From: Fibrobacter sp.
GTDB taxonomy: Bacteria; Fibrobacterota; Fibrobacteria; Fibrobacterales; Fibrobacteraceae
DNA length: 64,000 bases
NCBI GenBank assembly: GCA_017642335.1
Contig: JAGCPF010000009.1
Span: forward strand, 1-64,000
Direction of reading: 5' to 3'
Positions 1-7,178 of the stretch are shown piece after piece. A model generated the notes under the pieces. The model did no database searches and was not told the origin of the DNA. It saw only the letters and a program-made list of their open reading frames with translations. A program made the position numbers and the translations under genes. The stretch's first letter is position 1. Every line of letters begins with the position of its first letter.

Positions 1-3000
1 CGCTTCGGCGTCGGCCTTGAGCTTCTTGGCTTCTTCCTCTTCGGGCTTGATTTTCCAAGTGAAGAAGAAGTATTCCCAGCTGATAAGCGGGATGACTTTT
101 TCGAGCGGAATCGGCGGGAGCTTGCTTTCGCCCATGAACGGAGGCTCGACAGGCTGGTACTTGGTCCAGTCGCAAAGGTAGCGGCGTTCTTCGGGCGTCT
201 TTTCGGCAGCGGCCATGGCGCTTGCGGCTTCGGTCTGGATGCCGTTCTGCTTGTCGCGGATACGCTGCTGCTCTTCACGGTTTTCGCGAATCGTAGTCTC
301 GCTAGTGGCTGGATCCAAAAGCTTTTGCACGAGGCCCGGGTTGCTTGCGGCGTCGCGCACATGGAATACGGGGCCGTCGTAGCACGGGGCAATCTTTACT
401 GCGGTGTGCGTGGGCGAGGTCGTTGCGCCACCGACGATGATCGGAATGCGCTGGCCTGCGTCTTGCATGGCCTTCGCAACGGTACACATTTCTTCGAGCG
501 AGGGCGTAATCAGTCCGGAGAGGCTCAGGATGTCGGCCTTGTTTTCGATGACCGCCTTCACGATGACATCTTCGGGAACCATCACGCCGAGGTCCACCAT
601 TTCGTAGCCGTTACAGGCCATAATCACGGAAACAATGTTCTTGCCGATATCGTGCACGTCGCCCTTCACGGTGGCGATCACAATCTTGCCGCGGCTCGAA
701 GCGTTCGCGTCTTTGCCCGCCTCGATGTAGGGCTGCAAAATTTCCACGGCCTTCTTCATGGTGCGGGCGGTCTTCACCACCTGCGGCAAGAACATCTTGC
801 CTTCACCGAAGCGGCGGCCGACTTCGTTCATGCCGTCCATGAGCGGACCTGAAATAATTCCCACCGGGCTATCGCCGCGGTTGATGAGTTCCATCAGGTC
901 GGGTTGAAGCGTTGTGGAGGTTCCCTTGAGGAGTGCTTCTTGCAAACGTTCTTCGGGCGTGGTGGGTTTTGCTTCGGCGGTAGCGTTGGCGCTGTCGTCA
1001 GAAGAACTTGCGCCCGTGCTCATGGCAAAAATTGCCTTCGGGTCGTACTTGGTGCCCGCTTCCTTGGCGGCAGCGGTGGCCGCGGTCATGCGGCTTGCAA
1101 TTTCGATGAGCGCTTCGCTCGCGTCCGGTTCTGTGTTGTAAATGACTTCGGTAATGGCCATGCGGAGTTCGAGCGGAATCGTCTTGTATTCGACAATCGC
1201 GCTCGGGTTCATGATGGCCATGCCCATGCCGTTCGGAATCGCGTAATGCAGGAACGTCGTGTGCATCGCTTCGCGTAGGTAGTTGTTACCGCGGAATGCA
1301 AACGAAAGGTTCGAAAGACCGCCCGAAATGCGTACGCCGGGAAGGTTGTCCATAATCCAGCGGACGGCGCGGATAAAGTCGATGGCGTAGGCGTTGTGTT
1401 CGGCCATGCCGGTAGCGACCGTCAAAACGTTCGGGTCGTAAATAATGTCGGAAGGATCGAAGCCGAGCTTCTTCACCATGATGTCGTAAGCGCGGGCGGC
1501 AATCTGTACGCGGCGTTCGTAGTTGGTGGCCTGGCCTTCTTCGTCAAAGAGCATCACGATGACGGCACCACCGAGGCGCTTGATAGTGAGCGCATGTTCG
1601 ATAAACGCCTGTTCGCCCATCTTGAGTGAGATGGAGTTCACGATGCACTTGCCCTGGGCGCACTTGAGGCCCGCTTCAATCACTTCGAAGCGGGAAGAGT
1701 CCACCATAATCGGCACGCGGCTGATGGCCGGGTCCGAAGCGAGCAAGTTCAGGAAGGTCTGCATTTCGGCGGTAGCGTCCAAGAGGCCGTCGTCCATGTT
1801 CACGTCAATCACGTCGGCGCCGTCTTCGACCTGTTTGCGTGCGATGTCGAGCGCTTCTTCGTAATTCTTTTCGTTGATAAGGCGGAGGAACTTCTTGGAG
1901 CCTGCCACGTTGCAGCGTTCGCCCACCTTCACGAAGTCTTCGGCGTTGCAGCTGTCGGCGCCGTTGCTCGGGCGCACCTGTTCCTTGAACAGCGGTTCCA
2001 AACCGGCGAGGCGAAGCAGCGGGCTCGTGGCGTACTTGGGCGCGGGCTTGCGGCGTTCATAATCTGCCGGCAGGGCGTCGAGCATCTTGCGCATCGCGGC
2101 GATGTGCTCCGGAGTTGTACTGCAGCAGCCGCCAATCATGTTCACGAGCTTGTCGTCCAGGTAGACGCCCATGAGCCGCACCATGTCTTCGGGCGTATCG
2201 TCGTAACCGCCGAACTGGTTCGGGAGGCCTGCATTCGGGTGACAAGAAATGTAGCAGGGAGCGACCTTGCCCATGCGGCGCAGGTACGGCACCATACCGT
2301 CGGCACCGAGACCGCAGTTGAGGCCGATCGAAAGCGGATGCATGTGCATCACGCTCACGGCGAACGCTTCCACTGTCTGGCCCGAAAGCGTACGGCCCGA
2401 GGCATCGCTCACTGTCATCGAGAACATGACTTCGACTGGCTTGAGGTCGGCAGCTAAGGTCCCTGAGCTTGCCGAAGGGCCTGCAGCGGTTGCATCGGCG
2501 GTGCGTTTTTCCATCACCTTCACGAACGCGCTGGCAGCGGCCTTCGCGTTCAGCGTGTCAAAAATCGTTTCAATTAAAATGGCGTCTACGCCTTCATCCA
2601 CCAGCACCTGAATCTGTTCCAGGTAGGCGTCTTCGAGTTCGTCGAAAGTAATGCTACGGCTCGCGGGGTCGTTCACGTCTTCGCTCATGGAGAGCATCTT
2701 GCTCGTGGGGCCCACGTCGCCCAGAATGTACACCTGGCGCCCGTACTTCTTGAACCCTTCTTCGGCGGCCTGCTTCGCGATTTTCACGGCGGCGCGGTTC
2801 ATATCGGCGATGCGGTGTTCCTGGTGGTATTCGTGCTGGCTTACGCGCTGGCTCGAGAACGTATTTGTGGTGAGGCAGTCCACGCCTGCATCCACGTAGC
2901 GGCGCTGGATGTCCAGGATGATCTCCGGCTTCTCGATAGAGAGCATGTCGTTGTTCGCGCCCTTGATGCCGTAGGTCTGGATAACAGAACCCATGCCGCC

Positions 3001-3045
3001 GTCAAGCAGCATCATTTTACTTTCGAAAGCTTCGCGTAGCGTCAT
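1..3045 (-). CDS. metH: Cobalamin-dependent methionine synthase (3' end outside window)
   Basis: Transfers the methyl group of methyltetrahydrofolate to homocysteine through B12; cytoplasmic. The 1015 visible codons show, in order, the homocysteine domain with zinc cysteines at C244 (LNCGLG) and C307/C308 (GGCCST), the pterin-binding domain (VGERCNVAGS), the cobalamin cap and binding domain with the cobalt-ligand motif GDVHDIG (D796, H798), and the beginning of the AdoMet activation domain (WEYFFFTWKIK), after which the window ends. The ATG at 3045 is chosen because the MTLREAF start aligns with the family N-terminus; its ribosome site is weak. Odd: relative to the usual protein there are about 20 extra residues near 180-200, coded partly by a palindromic repeat at 2461-2479. 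Gene identity is very secure; family knowledge supplies the domain roles. Confidence 0.97.
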   Translation of the reverse strand, partial: MTLREAFESKMMLLDGGMGSVIQTYGIKGANNDMLSIEKPEIILDIQRRYVDAGVDCLTTNTFSSQRVSQHEYHQEHRIADMNRAAVKIAKQAAEEGFKKYGRQVYILGDVGPTSKMLSMSEDVNDPASRSITFDELEDAYLEQIQVLVDEGVDAILIETIFDTLNAKAAASAFVKVMEKRTADATAAGPSASSGTLAADLKPVEVMFSMTVSDASGRTLSGQTVEAFAVSVMHMHPLSIGLNCGLGADGMVPYLRRMGKVAPCYISCHPNAGLPNQFGGYDDTPEDMVRLMGVYLDDKLVNMIGGCCSTTPEHIAAMRKMLDALPADYERRKPAPKYATSPLLRLAGLEPLFKEQVRPSNGADSCNAEDFVKVGERCNVAGSKKFLRLINEKNYEEALDIARKQVEDGADVIDVNMDDGLLDATAEMQTFLNLLASDPAISRVPIMVDSSRFEVIEAGLKCAQGKCIVNSISLKMGEQAFIEHALTIKRLGGAVIVMLFDEEGQATNYERRVQIAARAYDIMVKKLGFDPSDIIYDPNVLTVATGMAEHNAYAIDFIRAVRWIMDNLPGVRISGGLSNLSFAFRGNNYLREAMHTTFLHYAIPNGMGMAIMNPSAIVEYKTIPLELRMAITEVIYNTEPDASEALIEIASRMTAATAAAKEAGTKYDPKAIFAMSTGASSSDDSANATAEAKPTTPEERLQEALLKGTSTTLQPDLMELINRGDSPVGIISGPLMDGMNEVGRRFGEGKMFLPQVVKTARTMKKAVEILQPYIEAGKDANASSRGKIVIATVKGDVHDIGKNIVSVIMACNGYEMVDLGVMVPEDVIVKAVIENKADILSLSGLITPSLEEMCTVAKAMQDAGQRIPIIVGGATTSPTHTAVKIAPCYDGPVFHVRDAASNPGLVQKLLDPATSETTIRENREEQQRIRDKQNGIQTEAASAMAAAEKTPEERRYLCDWTKYQPVEPPFMGESKLPPIPLEKVIPLISWEYFFFTWKIKPEEEEAKKLKADAEA
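2461..2479. repeat. REP-like imperfect palindrome inside metH
   Basis: The 19-base sequence CCCTGAGCTTGCCGAAGGG has complementary ends (CCCT/AGGG) and resembles a short palindromic repeat common in bacterial genomes. It sits in frame in metH, encoding part of the run GPSASSGTLAA in a loop between the DTLNAKAA and SDASGRTLSGQT motifs, where typical MetH proteins are shorter. Insertion origin is inference. Confidence 0.55.
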
Positions 3046-3126
3046 CTTGTTATTCGCCTAGGGGTGTTGGGTTCGTATACCGGTTCAGCCATGGACTTTA
3101 CCGATGCGTGTATCTTGATATATGCA

Positions 3127-3134
3127 TAAATATA
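3127..3134 (-). promoter_or_regulatory. Candidate -7 box for metH
   Basis: TATATTTA on the minus strand, about 80 bases before the metH start, resembles the TAnnTTTG box seen before many genes here. The leader is too short for a cobalamin riboswitch and I see none. Confidence 0.4.
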
Positions 3135-3259
3135 GCAATTGCCCGCTAGAATCGTAGGCTGATTTGCTCGATGACCGTAAAACTGTTGCGGAATGCTCCC
3201 GAAAAAAATTTTTTATGGAACTCTTGCCCTTTTTTGAGGGAACCTCGTTCAGGAGTTTC

Positions 3260-3267
3260 TATTTTTG
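3260..3267 (+). promoter_or_regulatory. Candidate -7 box deciding the RNA methyltransferase start
   Basis: TATTTTTG matches TAnnTTTG and lies 10 bases before the ATG at 3278. If it is the promoter, the longer in-frame starts upstream (TTG 3164, ATG 3215) cannot be used, and the message has almost no leader. Confidence 0.45.
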
Positions 3268-3277
3268 CTTTTGCAGT

Positions 3278-4606
3278 ATGTCTCGATTGTCGAAAAAAAC
3301 TCCTGTCTTGCAAAGAAAGAATCGCTCCGGTAAAAATGGGGCGGTTGCTCCGTCCCGTTCGCACTGCGCTCCGGTGGAACTGCGTATAGAGAAGATGGTG
3401 CAGGGGGGTGACGGCATGGCTCGTTTGCCGGATGGCCGCGTGTGCTTTGTACAGGGCGCTTTGCCGGGGGAACTGTGCCGCGTGGAGCTGACGTTCCAGA
3501 AAAAGGATTTTACGCGAGGCCGCGTTGTCAGTGTCGTTGAACCGAGTCCCGACCGTGTTGCTCCGAGGTGTCCGCTTTACGGTAAGTGTGGCGGTTGTAG
3601 TTTGCAACACCTGGATAGCCAGAAACAGGCGGAATATATGGCGCGTGTCGAACGCGAGAATTTTAGGCGATTGGCTCATGCCGAGTTGCCGGATGATTTC
3701 GTCATCCATGTCGGGAGTGCATGGGGCTATCGCAACCGTGCCCGCGTGGTTCCGCAGTTTGGCCGCAGCGGCGAATGCAGCGGTTTCGCGTTCCGCGAGC
3801 AGGAAAGTAATGCCTTGATTCCCTTCGAGAACTGTCCGGTGCTGACGCCTGCGTTGAACGCTTTTTTGCAAGGGCCCGCTCGGAAAATTTTTGCACCGGG
3901 CTTGTCGGGGCAGGGGCGCTTTTCCCGCTCCCGTGATTTATCTTTGAACGTGTTCGACAATGGCAAGGGCGAGGTAAGCTACTACTACCGCGGCATGCCA
4001 GGCAAGGAATTCGAGAAGAATGCTGTCAGCGTTGTGGAAATTGCAGGCCGAAAAATTGAGTCCGACGCTTCGGTGTTTTTCCAAAGCAATTTGGGCCTGT
4101 TGCCGGAACTGGTAAAATCTGTGCGCAGTGCCGTCGATGAAGGATTGTCGAACGGGAATGCCTGTAACGATTGGCTTATAGACCTGTTTAGCGGCGTCGG
4201 CTTTTTTGCCGCACTGTTGCAGGACAAGTTCAAACGTGTTACGACCGTGGAGCGAGACGAGGGCTGCCTCAAGCATGCTGACGTGAATTTGTCTGTGTCG
4301 GGTTCGGGAAACACCGCTGTCGAAAATGTCTCCGCTCCGGCGGAAGAGTGGCTTGCCGACCATGTCGTGAATATTCCGGCGACGCTTATCGTGGATCCGC
4401 CCCGTACGGGCTTGCCGGGGGAGGCTCTGGACGCCATTGTGCGGAGTTCTGTGAAGCGGCTGATTTACGTGTCGTGTGATCCGGTGACGCTGGCTCGCGA
4501 TTATGCGAAATTGGCAATGGCCGGATTCAAGTTGGAACGGGCGGAAGGGTTCGCATTTTACCCCCAGACACCGCATTTGGAAATGTTATTTATCTTAACG
4601 CGGTAA
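3278..4606 (+). CDS. 23S rRNA/tRNA (uracil-5-)-methyltransferase, RlmD/TrmA family
   Basis: SAM-dependent m5U methyltransferase acting on rRNA or tRNA in the cytoplasm. The 442-residue product has an N-terminal TRAM domain (VELRIEKMVQGGDG onward), an iron-sulfur cysteine set CPLYGKCGGC with a further cysteine in FENCPV, the SAM-binding loop LIDLFSGVGFF, the IVDPPRTGL motif and the catalytic cysteine motif YVSCDPVTLARD near the C-terminus. Length and the cysteine cluster fit the RlmC/RlmD/RumA branch; which uridine is modified cannot be told from sequence. The start at 3278 (MSRLSKK) is preferred over longer in-frame starts because of the promoter-like box at 3260. It is divergent from metH. 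Confidence 0.9.
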   Translation: MSRLSKKTPVLQRKNRSGKNGAVAPSRSHCAPVELRIEKMVQGGDGMARLPDGRVCFVQGALPGELCRVELTFQKKDFTRGRVVSVVEPSPDRVAPRCPLYGKCGGCSLQHLDSQKQAEYMARVERENFRRLAHAELPDDFVIHVGSAWGYRNRARVVPQFGRSGECSGFAFREQESNALIPFENCPVLTPALNAFLQGPARKIFAPGLSGQGRFSRSRDLSLNVFDNGKGEVSYYYRGMPGKEFEKNAVSVVEIAGRKIESDASVFFQSNLGLLPELVKSVRSAVDEGLSNGNACNDWLIDLFSGVGFFAALLQDKFKRVTTVERDEGCLKHADVNLSVSGSGNTAVENVSAPAEEWLADHVVNIPATLIVDPPRTGLPGEALDAIVRSSVKRLIYVSCDPVTLARDYAKLAMAGFKLERAEGFAFYPQTPHLEMLFILTR

Positions 4607-4633
4607 GTTTTACAAAAAATAGGGCAATAATTT

Positions 4634-4662
4634 GCGGAAAAGTGGGTGTAAACCGCTTTTTT
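4634..4662 (+). terminator. Weak intrinsic terminator after the methyltransferase
   Basis: GCGG and CCGC arms flank a long loop and are followed by six T. The stem is short, so confidence is low. Confidence 0.35.
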
Positions 4663-4729
4663 ACATGGCTTTTTGCTACTTTACATATAGTTTCATTAGG
4701 GATGTGTTGAGGTGACAGGAGCTTCAAAA

Positions 4730-5290
4730 ATGAAAAAAATTTTGGTTGCAATTTTGGTGATGGCGGCAATGACGTTGGCCGCCACGGGTTCTGAAGACAA
4801 AAACTGGGCTGTTGGCGGATGGCTTCAGGCAGGAAACCCGGGTGAACATGCCGGTCTTGACGTTCAGAACCGCATGAGCAAGGACATTACGCTGGACATT
4901 TACCTGCATTTCTGCTTCTATACGGGCGACAATGCCTTGGGTGGCTATCTGGGTTACTACTGGAACTATTACCTGAACATTCCTAAGGAACTCGGACGTA
5001 TGGGCTTCTATGTCGGTCCTACCGGCGGTATTGGCTGGTGGAACGTCGATAAGGGGGATCATTGGGAAGAAATGGGTCTTGCTATCCGTCTTGGCTTGGT
5101 GGGTGGTTACCAGTGGGAGTTCCCTGTTGTCCCGTTGCAACTTTACTTGGAATTGAGCCCTGTCGGTGAAGTCCACATCATGTGGAGAGACTATGACGGC
5201 AGCGACGACGATGACCGCTATAAAAAGGATGAGACGAAGTGGAAACTCCCCGACGTCTACTTCCGAATCGGTCTCCGCTTCTGGTTCTAA
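4730..5290 (+). CDS. Exported beta-barrel-like protein, 186 aa, unknown function
   Basis: I do not recognise the family. The product starts with a cleavable signal peptide (MKKILVAILVMAAMTLAATG) and has no lipobox cysteine. The mature part is rich in aromatic and glycine residues in alternating strands (GGYLGYYWNYY, GFYVGPTGGIGWW, LRFWF at the extreme C-terminus), which suggests a small outer-membrane barrel. The ATG at 4730 follows AGGAG at good spacing. It heads a row of four exported proteins on the same strand (to 7173), the next beginning 24 bases later, so a shared envelope role is likely but unproven. Confidence 0.75.
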   Translation: MKKILVAILVMAAMTLAATGSEDKNWAVGGWLQAGNPGEHAGLDVQNRMSKDITLDIYLHFCFYTGDNALGGYLGYYWNYYLNIPKELGRMGFYVGPTGGIGWWNVDKGDHWEEMGLAIRLGLVGGYQWEFPVVPLQLYLELSPVGEVHIMWRDYDGSDDDDRYKKDETKWKLPDVYFRIGLRFWF

Positions 5291-5314
5291 AGAACTTTTA
5301 AGGGAGAAAACAAC

Positions 5315-5782
5315 ATGAACTCAACAAACAACAAGACACTCGTGATGGGATTGGCCCTGGCCGCAGGTATGCTTATTACCGGCTGCTCGACGGAAGACCC
5401 GCATATTGTGTGTGGTCGTGAATGGAATGCCGCTCATCAGGTAGTTGCCGATACGGGAGCTGAGTTTGCCATGAACGATCAATTGTTTGTTCAGTTCCGT
5501 TATGGCAAGAACTTCGATTTCCCGAAACTGGTGACTACCGTATACCGCGGTACGCTCTCGAATCGTGGCGAAAAGATATGGGACCGTGAGGTGGCCGTTA
5601 CCGAGAAGATGGGAGCCTACACTCTCGTGGGCCGTGCCCATCGTGGCGGCTACATGGATGCCCGTGAACTTGCCCGAGTCCATGAACCGGGTCCGGTGGT
5701 GTTTGAATTCAGCGCCAACGGCAAGGTACTGGCTGCGAAGGAAATCAACCTGACTCACAACAGGTTGCAGAAAGATCAATAA
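5315..5782 (+). CDS. Small lipoprotein, 155 aa, unknown function
   Basis: The N-terminus has a hydrophobic segment ending in the lipobox ITGC, so the mature protein should be lipid-anchored at the cysteine. A GGGAG ribosome site precedes the ATG. The mature part has no family I recognise; it contains predicted beta strands (VTTVYRGTLSNRGEKIW, GPVVFEFSANGKVL). It is probably co-transcribed with the exported proteins on either side. Confidence 0.8.
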   Translation: MNSTNNKTLVMGLALAAGMLITGCSTEDPHIVCGREWNAAHQVVADTGAEFAMNDQLFVQFRYGKNFDFPKLVTTVYRGTLSNRGEKIWDREVAVTEKMGAYTLVGRAHRGGYMDARELARVHEPGPVVFEFSANGKVLAAKEINLTHNRLQKDQ

Positions 5783-5815
5783 TCATTTTGGGGAAATCCC
5801 CCTTACGTTACGTTT

Positions 5816-6727
5816 ATGAAAAAAGAACTGTTTATCGGTGCTTGTGCTCTTGTTGTTGCTGCTTGCAGCGACGATATGGTTGAAGTGAACTACAAGGTTG
5901 GTTCGCCTGTCGAACTGGAATTGTTCAGCGAAGGGTATTTTTCGACATACGATCTTGAAGGGGAGGAACGGGTCGGTACGATTACCGGTGCGTTCAATAA
6001 TGTCACTTTCGAGTCCAAGGGCGATACGGTGCTGGTCAACAGGGATTACGTTATCAACAGGTCCCGTGGCTATCTCAAGAACTTCATGCCGTCGGAACTG
6101 GTTTGGCGTATCAAGAACGTGAAAATGTCCGCTGTCGACCGCGAGGTGCTTTCGATAGAAGGTCTCGATGATGGTTACGACACGCTGCTGGCAGAGACGC
6201 CGATGCCCTCCCGTTGGCGTGCGCAGTTGCTCAATCCCGATTACAAACCGCATCTGAGACGCCTTGAAAAGCATCGCTGGGAAATGTCCCACCTGCTCAA
6301 GGGCCCTGTGCCCACCAAGGGCAACGTGACCGCACTTCTCAAGGATCGTGGCCGCCTGAACTTTGCCCTCATCGCTATCGATTCCGTGGTGATGGACGGC
6401 TTCCATAAGCTCGACAAGCGCAAATGCCTGGGCTACAAGATTTATCTGCACGAAACCGAAAGCTTCCCGTACTACATCTGGGAACAGCATGTGGGAAGCA
6501 AAATCGTCCCCGACAAGTACAAGGCTTACCAGAAGGGACTCAAGGGCGAGTACGATACCGAGTACTGGGTGACCCTGGATCCCACGAACGGTGTCCCGTG
6601 CCAAGAGCGCGAGGTAAAGGTCGGTACGCATACGATGGTGAATCCCGCCACGAACGATACTGCGACTTTCAAGAGCCACGTGACTTTGGAAAGACTTTAC
6701 AACATCAGGAAACCAGCTGAAGAATGA
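5816..6727 (+). CDS. Lipoprotein, 303 aa, unknown function
   Basis: Signal sequence MKKELFIGACALVVAAC with a VAAC lipobox, followed by an SDD stretch, so outer-membrane or inner-membrane anchoring is expected. No known domain was recognised. The stop overlaps the start of the next gene in ATGA, which implies translational coupling with the coiled-coil lipoprotein downstream. Confidence 0.82.
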   Translation: MKKELFIGACALVVAACSDDMVEVNYKVGSPVELELFSEGYFSTYDLEGEERVGTITGAFNNVTFESKGDTVLVNRDYVINRSRGYLKNFMPSELVWRIKNVKMSAVDREVLSIEGLDDGYDTLLAETPMPSRWRAQLLNPDYKPHLRRLEKHRWEMSHLLKGPVPTKGNVTALLKDRGRLNFALIAIDSVVMDGFHKLDKRKCLGYKIYLHETESFPYYIWEQHVGSKIVPDKYKAYQKGLKGEYDTEYWVTLDPTNGVPCQEREVKVGTHTMVNPATNDTATFKSHVTLERLYNIRKPAEE

Positions 6728-7173
6728 AGAAACTCTTTTTAGTTACGGTCTGTGCTGCCGGTTCGTTTTTCCTTTCGGCCTGTTCGCTTTCGGGAGGGTC
6801 TGCTGCGCAGTCCATGGCCATGGAACGCGCCAGCGCTTACGAAGGAATGTACAAGGCCTACATGGAGGCCGAGGAACGTTACCTGAATCTCCTTTTCAAT
6901 ATCGAGCGCATGCCCGATGAGGAGGAACTCTGGTCGATGAAACGTGACCAGATGAAGGAACTGGTGCAACTGAGGGAAATGATGCTGAATGCCCGCACGG
7001 AACTGGATGACGCTATCCAGGAGTGGGAAAAGTACCTCATCGAGAAGCAGGCGGAAGCCAAGCAGGACAAGTCCGGCCGTTTCAACCCGAACTTTACGGG
7101 GACCGACGCCTTACGTACAAGTCCGGGACAGCTCCTCCCGGGCGAAATCCGTTCCAAGAAAAAATACGAATAA
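6724..7173 (+). CDS. Coiled-coil lipoprotein, 149 aa, unknown function
   Basis: A signal sequence ends in the lipobox LSAC followed by SLSGGS. Residues of about 40 to 120 are almost entirely charged helix (EEERYLNLL, MKRDQMKELVQLREMML, ELDDAIQEWEKYLIEKQ) and should form a coiled coil. It starts inside the preceding gene's stop (ATGA) and ends five bases before the convergent barrel gene. No function can be assigned. Confidence 0.8.
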   Translation: MKKLFLVTVCAAGSFFLSACSLSGGSAAQSMAMERASAYEGMYKAYMEAEERYLNLLFNIERMPDEEELWSMKRDQMKELVQLREMMLNARTELDDAIQEWEKYLIEKQAEAKQDKSGRFNPNFTGTDALRTSPGQLLPGEIRSKKKYE

Positions 7174-7178
7174 CGTGA

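Noticed and set aside
3046..3134. Cobalamin riboswitch before metH
   Set aside because: The leader is only about 80 bases and shows no B12-box-like element or terminator hairpin.
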